Shown: positions 47,845-56,989 of the stretch, one piece after another
Layout of the letters: each line of letters opens with the position of its first letter
Position numbering within the stretch: position 1 is the first letter of the stretch
From: Neotamlana nanhaiensis
Lineage (GTDB): Bacteria > Bacteroidota > Bacteroidia > Flavobacteriales > Flavobacteriaceae
DNA length: 64,000 bases
Reading direction: 5' to 3'
NCBI RefSeq assembly: GCF_000943555.1
Contig: NZ_JTDV01000002.1
Span: forward strand, 186,001-250,000
The notes under the pieces: model-generated
What the model was told of the DNA's origin: nothing
Database searches by the model: none
What the model saw: the letters and a program-made list of their open reading frames with translations, nothing else
Position numbers and translations under genes: made by a program

Positions 47845-48945
47845 TTATTCTAAAACTAAAGCTGCATCAACAATTTCCATTTCTTCAGGTTCAAGAGTAA
47901 TAGTAAATTCTTGAGTTAAATATCCTGCAGCAGTAATTGACACAATGTAATCGCCAGGAGTTACATTTTCAATAACAAACTCACCACTGGCATTGGTTTC
48001 AATACTTGTTGTGTTTGCATCATTAATTGAAATTGTTGCTAAAACGCCATCAGCCAAACCAGATATTGTTCCACTTATGGTTCCTGATTTATGCATTAGC
48101 TCTATTGGGTCTGGAATTGTAGTAACTTCTCCATTTACAACAGTTACATCAGTTTTTGAACCCTCATTGTAATTAGTACCATCACTAACCGGAGTTACAA
48201 CAACATCGTAAGTTCCCGCTGGAACACCCCATAAAGCAAAAGAGCCTGCATCATCGGTGTAAGCTGTAATTACATAATCATCTGTTGGATCATCATTACC
48301 CATATCATCTACTAAAACCGAAGCTATTGCCGGCACATCTGATGGGGTTATGCTACCTTGAATAATTCCTGAATTAACCTCAGCGCTAACATATAATACA
48401 GGTTTTAAAATAATGTTATCTGAATTTCCTGCCATTACTATTGATTTTTCAACATCAAAGTCTAACACAAAATCATACGTATAGCCCTCTTCAATAATGG
48501 TATTAACTTTAAGTTTTAAACCTGATTGTTGTGCGCTTGGTGTTTTTAAATCGAATTCATTCAATTCGCTGTTGTCACCTTCAATAACTATAGTGTTTCC
48601 ATCTCCTAAAACTAATCTCATTTGACTCAAAGTACCAGCTGGAATCGGATATCTATCAACCAAAACTTTGCTTATTCCTCCTGTGAAATCAAGAAGATTA
48701 ACCGTTTCGTTGTTCGCTTCAAGTGAAATCCAACCTTCGTCGCTATTACTGTCGTCATTCATTTTTACCATAACATCCACAACCTCAACATTAACAGCTT
48801 CAAAATCCCCCGGTCCATCTACTAATTTTACGCTAATTTTTGGTTCGCCTTGGCTGATACTAGAAGTTTCATTTTCATCACAGGAAAAAAAGAAAGCTAA
48901 AGCGATAATTGGAATTATGAATTTGAAAGATTTTAAAATACTCAT
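47845..48945 (-). CDS. DUF4382 lipoprotein with two carboxypeptidase-regulatory-like domains
   Basis: A lipobox is seen at FFSC. Residues about 35-190 resemble DUF4382 (KISVKLVDGPGDFEAVNVEV, VNLLDFTGGISKVLVDRYPI). Two CarbReg-type beta domains follow (AYTDDAGSFALWGVPAGTYD and IETNASGEFVIENVTPGDYI). It is surface or periplasmic, acidic and likely Ca-binding or adhesive. The function is not known. It is monocistronic with its own terminator. Confidence 0.82.
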   Translation of the reverse strand: MSILKSFKFIIPIIALAFFFSCDENETSSISQGEPKISVKLVDGPGDFEAVNVEVVDVMVKMNDDSNSDEGWISLEANNETVNLLDFTGGISKVLVDRYPIPAGTLSQMRLVLGDGNTIVIEGDNSELNEFDLKTPSAQQSGLKLKVNTIIEEGYTYDFVLDFDVEKSIVMAGNSDNIILKPVLYVSAEVNSGIIQGSITPSDVPAIASVLVDDMGNDDPTDDYVITAYTDDAGSFALWGVPAGTYDVVVTPVSDGTNYNEGSKTDVTVVNGEVTTIPDPIELMHKSGTISGTISGLADGVLATISINDANTTSIETNASGEFVIENVTPGDYIVSITAAGYLTQEFTITLEPEEMEIVDAALVLE

Positions 48946-49128
48946 AGTATATGTTTTTTGTTTTATAATAGCATATAAGGCTTGAAATTACCACATAGAC
49001 CATATTAACAAAATTATAACAATCACCCAATTAACAAATCACTGACAACCATAAACTTAACTATAATTTACTTTTACAATCTTATTTTAATTAAGTTTTA
49101 AGTATTTTTAGTTAAAATTAAATCTAAA

Positions 49129-49881
49129 ATGAAAAAAACCGCCCTAATTACAGGTGCAACCAGTGGTATTGGCGAAGCTACCGCCTACGAATTTGCCAAA
49201 CAAGGCATTAATTTAGTGCTTTGCGGCAGACGCTTAGCTAAACTAAAAACTATTAAAGAAGATCTGGAACAGTTAACCCATGTACACCTTTTAAATTTTG
49301 ATGTAAGCAATAAAAATGCTGTTTTTAAAGCTATAGATAGCCTACCAAACGCTTTTAAACACATAGACATCTTAATTAACAACGCCGGTAATGCGCACGG
49401 ACTTGACCCAATAAACGAAGGTTCTGTTGAAGATTGGGATGCCATGATGGATATTAACGTAAAAGGTTTGCTATATGTGAGTAAAGCCATCATCCCGCAA
49501 ATGACCGAACGAAAATCGGGACACATTATTAATATCGGCTCTTCGGCAGGTAAAGAGGTTTACCCAAAAGGCAATGTGTATTGCGCCAGTAAGCATGCGG
49601 TTTTAGCAATTACTGAAGGTATGCGCGTCGATTTAAACCCATACAATATAAAAGTTAGTGCTGTAAGTCCTGGTTTAGTTGAAACCAATTTCTCGAAAGT
49701 TAGATTTAAAGGCGGAAAAGAAGCCGATAATGTTTATAACGGCTTTCAAGCTTTACAAGCTAAAGACATTGCCGAAATTATATATTTTGTAGTGTCTAGA
49801 CCAAATCATGTAAATATTGCCGATTTGCTAGTGTTTCCAACAGCTCAAGCGAATAGCGTAACTGTAAAAAAGGAGTTTTAA
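49129..49881 (+). CDS. SDR family NAD(P)-dependent oxidoreductase
   Basis: The Rossmann motif is TGATSGIGEA near residue 8. NNAGNAHG is the NAG motif. The catalytic Ser-Tyr-Lys set is in INIGSSAGKEVYPKGNVYCA followed by SKHA. The 250 residues are classical SDR size, and the sequence resembles the YdfG type (3-hydroxy acid dehydrogenases). The substrate is not inferable. Confidence 0.92.
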   Translation: MKKTALITGATSGIGEATAYEFAKQGINLVLCGRRLAKLKTIKEDLEQLTHVHLLNFDVSNKNAVFKAIDSLPNAFKHIDILINNAGNAHGLDPINEGSVEDWDAMMDINVKGLLYVSKAIIPQMTERKSGHIINIGSSAGKEVYPKGNVYCASKHAVLAITEGMRVDLNPYNIKVSAVSPGLVETNFSKVRFKGGKEADNVYNGFQALQAKDIAEIIYFVVSRPNHVNIADLLVFPTAQANSVTVKKEF

Positions 49882-49896
49882 ACTTTAAAAATTAAG

Positions 49897-49916
49897 ATTC
49901 CTGCTTTCGCAGGAAT
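49897..49916. repeat. ATTCCTGC...GCAGGAAT palindrome
   Basis: Perfect 8-bp arms enclose TTTC in the 41-base gap between the SDR and AlbA_2 genes. No T-run follows. A related palindrome occurs inside the ABM gene end near 63081-63100. Confidence 0.6.
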
Positions 49917-49922
49917 ATAGCT

Positions 49923-51056
49923 ATGATCAACAAACGCCTTCTTATTAAACATTTGCTCGCTCATAACGACGAAAACAGTTTTTATGATAAAAAGCGACAA
50001 ATTGATATTAGCCAAAAAGAAGGTAAAGCAAAGTTTTTAAAGCACATTTGTGCCTTATCAAACAGCAATCCTAAAAACAACTCGTACATCGTTATTGGTG
50101 TTGAAGATACCGATAATAGTATTATTGGTGTCGATTTTTTTGATGATAGCAAAATTCAAAATTTAATTAACGCCTATTTAAGTCACCCGCCCATTGTACA
50201 ATACGAAAACATTGCGTTTCCGCATTTACCGCACGATAAAGTAGTCGGTTTAGTTACCATTAGGCCAACAGGAACCATTACCTCGCTTAGAAAAAACATC
50301 TGGAAATATTACGGCGGATCGGTGTTTTTTAGAGACGGCAGTATAAGCATGCCTAAAGTGTTCGATATTGAAATAAAAGATGTAAACTCCGCACAAGTTG
50401 CAGCCATTGAAAACAATTCGCAAAACAATATTGAACATACTTTGGATGGTGTTATGGAGTTTATGAATGCGCGCACCGATTACAGCCCGCAGTATAAAGT
50501 GTTTAAAGAGTACTTTGTGGTGTGTTGGGCAGGACAAAAAAAGGTTGTTAAAGACGAAATTTTCTTTTCGCGTGTAGATATTGAACTGATAAACGAACAA
50601 GTAAAGCTCTTTTTTTCGGCTTTAGATGAAGTTTCTATTTTTTACGACGATAACACCTTCAAAATTATTGAATATGTGCGCTTAGGGTTTCAAGATTCTT
50701 ATAAATATTATCAATTAGAAGAAACCATCATCAACTTTCAAGATAATGCCAGTTACAACATTGAAACCACCTTACTATTCCAACCGCCACAATTCGATAA
50801 AAAAATCCTCTTTCATATTTACAATAATAACAACGCGCTTTTAAGTAAATTAAAAAAAGGTTTACAACTAACACCTCGTGAAGAAGCCGATTTAAAAAAC
50901 CTTCCATCAGCCTATTTAATTTGCTACTTAAACCTGTTTCATGAAGCGGTAGGCAAATTACACGAAGCCAAACCATACCTCAAAAAACACAGCTCCGAAC
51001 TTTATAATTACTACAAAGAATCGGTTAGAATTTTAAGAAAAGTAAAATACAGTTAA
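49923..51056 (+). CDS. AlbA_2/Schlafen-type putative nucleic-acid-binding protein
   Basis: The N-terminal about 150 residues match the AlbA_2 domain: FLKHICALSNSNPKNNSYIV, IGVEDTDNSIIGVDFF and VGLVTIRPTGTITS. The remaining 220 residues are mixed and unassigned, with a helical C-terminus (LINLFHEAVGKLHEA-like). The family includes ATP-dependent regulators and defence-linked proteins. It follows the SDR by 41 bases. Its biological role is unknown. Confidence 0.75.
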   Translation: MINKRLLIKHLLAHNDENSFYDKKRQIDISQKEGKAKFLKHICALSNSNPKNNSYIVIGVEDTDNSIIGVDFFDDSKIQNLINAYLSHPPIVQYENIAFPHLPHDKVVGLVTIRPTGTITSLRKNIWKYYGGSVFFRDGSISMPKVFDIEIKDVNSAQVAAIENNSQNNIEHTLDGVMEFMNARTDYSPQYKVFKEYFVVCWAGQKKVVKDEIFFSRVDIELINEQVKLFFSALDEVSIFYDDNTFKIIEYVRLGFQDSYKYYQLEETIINFQDNASYNIETTLLFQPPQFDKKILFHIYNNNNALLSKLKKGLQLTPREEADLKNLPSAYLICYLNLFHEAVGKLHEAKPYLKKHSSELYNYYKESVRILRKVKYS

Positions 51057-51175
51057 ACGGGGAAAATCACCCTTTTAAACCAAGTAAAACACCAAACAAT
51101 ATACGTGCTTTCACTCTTTACAAGCACACTATTATTGCATTGCTTTGTAACACTAAAAATAAATTTATAAAAGTT

Positions 51176-52111
51176 ATGAAAGCAACGCACAAACTAAAGT
51201 TTATATTACCTACACTATTGTTAATTACAGTATTAGCTTGTAGTAAAGATGACGACAAAGCCGGTATAAACGTTCAAAATTTGATTACTAATTTTAATGA
51301 AAACCCAACAAATGGAGATGCCGTAGGCACGGTTCAAGCCGTTGGATCGGGCGCCTTAAGTTTTAGTATAACAAGCCAAACACCAACTGGCGCATTAAAC
51401 ATAAACCCAAGTACAGGCGCATTAACAGTTGCCAATGCAAGCCTTTTCGATTTTGAAACCAATCCCACCATTTCTGCTCAAGTTACAATTATAGATGTTT
51501 CAAATACCGAAACCGCTTCGGTTACCATTAATTTAAACGATTTAGATGATATTGAATCGTTTTTAAGCACCTCGAAAGCCAATTATACTGCAGCTTCTGC
51601 TGGCGAATGGATTGCCATTACCGAAACCGAATACAATGCGTTAGCTACAAACTTAAATAATGTAACAAAAGTGGCTACGAGTGATGCAGAGTATGATTAT
51701 GATTTAGAAGTTGAAAGTAGTTCAACTGAATTTACTATTGCAAATAATAACGGACACACAATTCCGGTTTCCAGCTATATAATTGCATTTAAATTTCATG
51801 CCATAACAAACGGTAACACCAACAAAGTACTAATTTCAACTACCGATTTACTTGGGCCATATACTCAACTGGGCAATAATTTACCTGCCACTACAACAGG
51901 TGATCAATTTTATGTAATAAAAGGAAATAATACTGTTACCGAAGGTTACTTAGGTTTTTTTAATGCGACTCAAATGGGTTTTAAAAGAGTTCCAACATCA
52001 ATTAGTTACGGTTTTCATTCTTCAGAATCATTAACATTAAACTCTGAAATATTTGATAATGCTCTTATTGTTTTATACCAAGGACTAAGTACCACACAAA
52101 AACAGTGGTAA
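51176..52111 (+). CDS. lipoprotein with a cadherin-like domain
   Basis: The start is set at ATG 51176 (MKATHKLKFILPTLLLITVL, lipobox LAC). A cadherin-type repeat follows (AVGTVQAVGSGALSFSITSQ, LNINPSTGALTVANASLFDF, ISAQVTIIDVSNTETASVTI). The C-terminal 170 residues are unassigned. It is probably a surface-attached adhesion protein. Confidence 0.75.
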   Translation: MKATHKLKFILPTLLLITVLACSKDDDKAGINVQNLITNFNENPTNGDAVGTVQAVGSGALSFSITSQTPTGALNINPSTGALTVANASLFDFETNPTISAQVTIIDVSNTETASVTINLNDLDDIESFLSTSKANYTAASAGEWIAITETEYNALATNLNNVTKVATSDAEYDYDLEVESSSTEFTIANNNGHTIPVSSYIIAFKFHAITNGNTNKVLISTTDLLGPYTQLGNNLPATTTGDQFYVIKGNNTVTEGYLGFFNATQMGFKRVPTSISYGFHSSESLTLNSEIFDNALIVLYQGLSTTQKQW

Positions 52112-52153
52112 CTACAATATTTACAATTTGCTATTAATCAATTCTCAAAAAAT

Positions 52154-52187
52154 CCTTGCTTGAAATGTGTTTTTAAGTGAGGGTTTT
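52154..52187 (+). terminator. possible terminator of the cadherin-like lipoprotein gene
   Basis: CCTTGCTT and AAGTGAGG pair with two G-U positions, followed by GTTTTG. The stem is weak. Confidence 0.45.
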
Positions 52188-52362
52188 GCTTTTGAAAGTA
52201 ACAGGTAGCAAGATTATAAAATATTCATATTGAAGTTAAAACATTTTGAATGTCCTAAAATGAAAGGGGTATTTTTAATAAAACCCAAATATTTACAACT
52301 TAACCTTTATTTAATCTTGAAAACATTTTTATTATTAAAAAAAAGTTGCATTTTTGTAGGGC

Positions 52363-52422
52363 TATTAATCTAATAAACCTTGTGCTCCAAATCGCTTTTT
52401 GAAACAGAGTCAAGGTTTTTTT
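52363..52422 (+). ncRNA. candidate small RNA with terminator
   Basis: A near-consensus -7 box CATTTTTG (52349-52356) precedes a 60-base segment ending in the stem AAACCTTG/CAAGGTTT (52375-52382 and 52411-52418) and a run of seven T. No start codon with an ORF is present between them. It could equally be an orphan attenuator. Confidence 0.35.
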
Positions 52423-52614
52423 ATTATGTATAGTTGAAGGTTTAAACTTACAAACCACACTTTCTTCATGAGAAATTTTAACAGCAATCCAATTTCATCG
52501 CCACTTCAACACAACTATTACTAGTTACATTACGCGTAATTATAACTAGACCTACTTAGCGCTACATTTAAAATAAAAAGCAATGGTTCTTTTGCCTTTT
52601 AAAAAAAATAATTT

Positions 52615-53268
52615 CTAAAAAAAACTCTTATTACCAATATAAAATTTAACACCAAAAGAAACACTATGGTATTGTATGCTTTTAAACTGGTCTTGAAATT
52701 CTGGTGCAGTTTTAATTTCGGTTTTATCGCTTCTAAAAGCATAGCCTGCAAAAATATAAAATGGCCCCGAAACCTTATAGCTTAAATGCGTGCCTAACAT
52801 AACAAAACGTGCATTATCCACCTGATATACATTAGACGAATTACTTAATATATTTTTATATCGCGACTCACCAAATGGTACAAAACTTAAACCGAGTCTT
52901 AACTTTTCTTGAATTGGAAATTCGTATCCCACTTGAAAATACCCAAACGTAACACTAGACCTACTGTAATTTCCAGTGTACTCTGGTTGTGAGACATCTA
53001 ATCCTGAAACTCCTAAAAATCCACCTATAAAAAAATTGTTATACAAAAATAATTGTACGCCGCCTTCAATACCAGATTTTCCTGTGGTAGCCTTACCAAT
53101 GTTACTGCTATTTGTTGGGTTTGGCAACACCCAATTTGTAGTGAGCACAAATGTTTTTTGATTATTTTTTAAAGAAGAATTAATATCCTTTTCAGTATTT
53201 CCTTGGTTATTTTGGCCCCTTATTTTACAACAAAAAAGTACGAGAACAATTACAATAAACTTTTTCAT
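52615..53268 (-). CDS. outer-membrane beta-barrel protein (OMP family, unassigned)
   Basis: The signal peptide ends near KIRGQ. The 217-residue protein has alternating amphipathic strands (GGVQLFLYNNFFIGGFLGVS, FGYFQVGYEFPIQEKLRLGL, YHSVSFGVKFYIGNKSFF) and a terminal Phe, the hallmark of BAM substrates. It follows the lipoprotein gene by 2 bases, so the two form a pair. Confidence 0.72.
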   Translation of the reverse strand: MKKFIVIVLVLFCCKIRGQNNQGNTEKDINSSLKNNQKTFVLTTNWVLPNPTNSSNIGKATTGKSGIEGGVQLFLYNNFFIGGFLGVSGLDVSQPEYTGNYSRSSVTFGYFQVGYEFPIQEKLRLGLSFVPFGESRYKNILSNSSNVYQVDNARFVMLGTHLSYKVSGPFYIFAGYAFRSDKTEIKTAPEFQDQFKSIQYHSVSFGVKFYIGNKSFF

Positions 53269-53270
53269 TT

Positions 53271-53978
53271 TTAGTACGTAAAATTAAATTCTTGATTAAC
53301 CGAATTAACCGCAATAATTTGTTGCTCTTCAGGTTGTCCATTTATCGAATAAATAAATACAATACTACTTCCAAGTAATGTATTTACTCCTGAAGATTCA
53401 TTAGGGTAATCGTCGTTTAAAACACGACTAAAGATCTCATTTTTATAGCATTGGCTTTGTTGGTTATTTAAAACAGCCTTATCATAAACTTCTAAACAAT
53501 AATCGGAGGTGTACTCAAATGCGTAATGCAATTCGTTTCCCAATCCGCTTGTACGTTCAATTTTAAAATTAAATGTAGCTTTTGGGTGTAAAGTAACTGT
53601 TCCTAAGTTTATGGTAAAATCATCTGGAATATAATCTTCTGTGTTATTGGTGTAATAATAGGAGGTATACTGATCGTTTTTATAAATTTCGATAGCAAAA
53701 TCTTCATCTTGATCGTATAATGAAATCACCGAAAAATCACCATTGGTATCACTAAAATCGCTTCCTAAACAAAATTTTTCGTACGACGGCGCTGGATATA
53801 AAAAATACCCACTTCCTCTTTGGGTATATACTTTAATTTCGGCATCGGGAATTGGGTTACCTTCGTGATTTTCTACGTCTCCTTTCACCAATAGTCGAGT
53901 ATCATCTAAAAAACGATATTGACAACCTAAAAGTAAAATAGTAAAAACTATTACCGCAATTTTAAAATTTGGTTTCAT
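53271..53978 (-). CDS. lipoprotein with carboxypeptidase-regulatory-like domain
   Basis: The start is set at ATG 53978 (MKPNFKIAVIVFTILLLGC, lipobox LLGC). A CarbReg-type domain spans about 30-110 (VKGDVENHEGNPIPDAEIKV, DTNGDFSVISLYDQDEDFAI). The remainder is unassigned. It is cotranscribed with the beta-barrel gene. Confidence 0.75.
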   Translation of the reverse strand: MKPNFKIAVIVFTILLLGCQYRFLDDTRLLVKGDVENHEGNPIPDAEIKVYTQRGSGYFLYPAPSYEKFCLGSDFSDTNGDFSVISLYDQDEDFAIEIYKNDQYTSYYYTNNTEDYIPDDFTINLGTVTLHPKATFNFKIERTSGLGNELHYAFEYTSDYCLEVYDKAVLNNQQSQCYKNEIFSRVLNDDYPNESSGVNTLLGSSIVFIYSINGQPEEQQIIAVNSVNQEFNFTY

Positions 53979-54072
53979 AAAAAATCCCATTTACACCATA
54001 CAGATGAGCAAAAAGCGCGATGGTTGCGTTAAAAAATGAGAATTTTAATGCTATTCAAATTTCAAAAACACC

Positions 54073-55626
54073 TTATAAATCGAATTTTATACCCTGTGCC
54101 AAAGGTAATTCTGTGGTATAATTAATGGTATTTGTTTGGCGTCTCATGTACACTTTCCAAGCATCGCTACCCGACTCACGACCACCACCCGTTTCTTTTT
54201 CGCCACCAAAAGCACCGCCTATTTCTGCGCCAGACGTACCAATATTAACATTGGCTATACCGCAATCGGATCCTGAATGGCTTAAAAAACGCTCTGCTTC
54301 ACGTAAATTATTTGTCATAATTGCAGACGACAACCCTTGCGCCACACCATTCTGTATTTCTATGGCATTTTCAACATCGCCAGAATATTTTAACAAATAC
54401 AACACTGGAGCAAAGGTTTCATGTTGTACAATCTCAAAATCGTTTTTAGCTTCGGCAATGGCAGGTTTTACGTAACACCCGCTTTCGTAACCAGCACCCG
54501 AAAGTACACCACCTTCAACCGCTATAGTTCCTCCTTCGGCAACGACCTTTTCAAGTGCCTTTTCGTACATTTTTACGGCATCTTGATCTATTAACGGCCC
54601 AACGTGATTGGTTTCATCTAAAGGATTTCCTATTTTTAATTGTTTGTAAGCATCAACAATAGCCTGTTTTACCTTATCGTAAATGCTTTCGTGAATAATT
54701 AAACGGCGTGTCGATGTACAACGTTGTCCTGCTGTTCCAACAGCGCCAAAAACAGCACCAATTACAGTCATTTTTATATCGGCATCAGGTGTTACAATAA
54801 TAGCATTGTTACCACCCAATTCTAACAAACTTTTTCCTAAACGACCTGCCACTTCTTGAGCTACAATTTTTCCCATACGGGTAGATCCTGTTGCCGAAAC
54901 TAACGGAATTCGAGTATCTTTCGTTATAAACTCACCAACTTCGTAATTTCCATTTACCATACACGAAATACCTTCTGGCAAATTATTTTCTGCAAACACT
55001 TCCGCAGCAATATTTTGACAAGCCACACCACAAAGCGGTGTTTTTTCGCTTGGTTTCCAAATACAAACATTGCCACAAACCCAAGCCAAAGCCGTATTCC
55101 AGCTCCACACAGCTACTGGAAAATTAAACGCTGAAATAATTCCAACAACACCTAACGGATGATACTGTTCGTACATTCTGTGTCCAGGCCTTTCGGAATG
55201 CATGGTTAAACCGTGTAGTTGCCTAGACAAACCAACGGCAAAATCGCAGATATCAATCATTTCTTGAACTTCACCCAAACCTTCTTGATAACTTTTACCC
55301 ATTTCATAAGACACTAACTTACCTAAAGCAGCTTTCTTTTCACGCAATTTATTACCAAACTGCCTAACAATTTCACCGCGCTGTGGTGCCGGCATAGTAC
55401 GCCAAGTTTTAAAAGCTTTGGTAGCCGTTTCTATAACACTGTTATAATCTGATTTGGTAGCCGATTTAACTTTAGCAATTAATTGGCCATCTACTGGCGA
55501 ATAGCTTTCAATAAGTTTGCCTTCAGAAAAGTTATTTTTTCCTGTTGATGCACCTTCGTTTACCGCCTTAATATCTAAAACCTTAAGTGTATTTTCTATT
55601 CCAAATTGCGTTGCTACAGCTTCCAT
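54073..55626 (-). CDS. ALDH7-type aldehyde dehydrogenase
   Basis: The start is set at ATG 55626, since the longer frame begins with TTG. The 517 residues include SAFNFPVAVWSWN, LELGGNNAIIV (Glu) and VGTAGQRCTSTRRL with the catalytic Cys. GGGRESGSDAWKVYMRRQTN near the end is typical of antiquitin/ALDH7 (alpha-aminoadipate semialdehyde dehydrogenase, lysine catabolism). The exact substrate is inferred from resemblance only. Confidence 0.9.
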   Translation of the reverse strand: MEAVATQFGIENTLKVLDIKAVNEGASTGKNNFSEGKLIESYSPVDGQLIAKVKSATKSDYNSVIETATKAFKTWRTMPAPQRGEIVRQFGNKLREKKAALGKLVSYEMGKSYQEGLGEVQEMIDICDFAVGLSRQLHGLTMHSERPGHRMYEQYHPLGVVGIISAFNFPVAVWSWNTALAWVCGNVCIWKPSEKTPLCGVACQNIAAEVFAENNLPEGISCMVNGNYEVGEFITKDTRIPLVSATGSTRMGKIVAQEVAGRLGKSLLELGGNNAIIVTPDADIKMTVIGAVFGAVGTAGQRCTSTRRLIIHESIYDKVKQAIVDAYKQLKIGNPLDETNHVGPLIDQDAVKMYEKALEKVVAEGGTIAVEGGVLSGAGYESGCYVKPAIAEAKNDFEIVQHETFAPVLYLLKYSGDVENAIEIQNGVAQGLSSAIMTNNLREAERFLSHSGSDCGIANVNIGTSGAEIGGAFGGEKETGGGRESGSDAWKVYMRRQTNTINYTTELPLAQGIKFDL

Positions 55627-55745
55627 ATTTATCAAATTTTTACTTTAAATGAAATTCTTTACGAATATACTATTTTAAAGTCGGTTTTATTAAAGTTTAA
55701 TATGGATAAAACTGTTAACTTTATACTCAAATAAAATCACTAATA

Positions 55746-56867
55746 ATGAAAAAAATTACGGTAATTGTTCTTAGTTTGTTTCTGTTTTATGGATGTAAAA
55801 AGAACGATAAACTTATCGATTCTGAAATTAAAGAAGAGCGCATCTATAAATCGGATGAAACCAGAAAAGCTAATGAAGAGTTACAAAATTTAAAAATTGT
55901 AAACAGAGATGATTCAAAAGAAAACTTCTCAATCGTTATTCACGGTGGTGCCGGATACATTAATCCAGATAACTTAACGCCCGAAAAAGAAAACGAATAC
56001 CAACAAAAACTTACCGAAGCCATTACCGTTGGTTATAATATTCTAAAAAATGGCGGAACAAGTTTAGATGCCGTACAACAAACCATTAATATTTTAGAAG
56101 ATTCTCCGCTTTTTAACGCTGGTAAAGGTGCTGTTTTTACACATGAAAATTACAACGAACACGACGCTTCTATTATGGACGGTAAAACCTTAAACGCCGG
56201 GGCATCTTCTGGCACCCGAATTGTAAAAAACCCTATTAATTTGGCTCGTGCGGTTATGGATAAATCACCTCACGTGATGCTTTCTGATCGTGGTGCCGAA
56301 ACATTTGCCAAAGAACAAAACTTAGAGATTGTAGACCCAAGTTATTTTACAACCGAAAGCAGATTAAAAGCTCTGGAACGCGTAAAAAATTCAGAAAAAA
56401 ACAAAGTTTCTGCTTTCTATGACGACACCATAAAGGATTCAAAATTTGGAACCGTTGGTTGCGCTGCTCTCGATAAACATGGCAATTTAGCCGCAGGAAC
56501 CTCAACTGGTGGTATGACTAACAAACGTTGGGGACGCATTGGCGATTCGCCCATTATTGGCGCTGGAACCTATGCTAACAACAATACTTGCGCGGTTTCG
56601 AGTACAGGTTGGGGCGAATATTTTATTCGCGGTATGGTGGCTTACGATATTTCAGCACTTATGGAATATAAAAACCTCAGTTTAAAAGAAGCGGCAAACA
56701 TTGTAATTCAAGAAAAGCTATCTAAACTAGGCGACGGTAAAGGCAACGGCGGTATTGTAGCTGTAGACAAAAACGGAAATATGGTTATGGAATTTAACAC
56801 ACCAGGCATGTTTAGAGCCAGTATGAACGACAAAGGCGAACTTTACGTAGCCATGTTTAAAAACTAA
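55746..56867 (+). CDS. isoaspartyl peptidase/L-asparaginase (N-terminal nucleophile hydrolase), lipoprotein
   Basis: A lipoprotein signal (FYGC, Cys17) is followed by a precursor of 373 residues. Autocleavage would occur before Thr236 in DSKFGTVGCAALD, which becomes the nucleophile of the beta chain; NLAAGTSTGGMTNKRWGRIG is diagnostic. Enzymes of this type hydrolyse isoaspartyl dipeptides and asparagine. Most characterized members are cytoplasmic or periplasmic, so anchoring here is notable. Confidence 0.92.
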   Translation: MKKITVIVLSLFLFYGCKKNDKLIDSEIKEERIYKSDETRKANEELQNLKIVNRDDSKENFSIVIHGGAGYINPDNLTPEKENEYQQKLTEAITVGYNILKNGGTSLDAVQQTINILEDSPLFNAGKGAVFTHENYNEHDASIMDGKTLNAGASSGTRIVKNPINLARAVMDKSPHVMLSDRGAETFAKEQNLEIVDPSYFTTESRLKALERVKNSEKNKVSAFYDDTIKDSKFGTVGCAALDKHGNLAAGTSTGGMTNKRWGRIGDSPIIGAGTYANNNTCAVSSTGWGEYFIRGMVAYDISALMEYKNLSLKEAANIVIQEKLSKLGDGKGNGGIVAVDKNGNMVMEFNTPGMFRASMNDKGELYVAMFKN

Positions 56868-56989
56868 TTATTTAAGAGCATTTTAACAACACCCAACAAA
56901 ATAAACCCTAAAACTTAAACGTAATTTAATTAACAAGAAAACACTCTCGCTTTCTTTTTAAGTAAATTCATTTTTTAAACCATCAATCT

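Larger units (their letters stand above)
52112..52614. other. 503-bp intergenic region
   Basis: No ORF is convincing. It holds a weak hairpin terminator behind the cadherin lipoprotein and, at 52363-52422, a small transcript-like element with a stronger terminator. The rest is AT-rich and unexplained. Confidence 0.7.

Noticed and set aside
52112-52614. tRNA or riboswitch in the long gap
   Set aside because: No cloverleaf or known aptamer core could be traced; only hairpins with T-runs.
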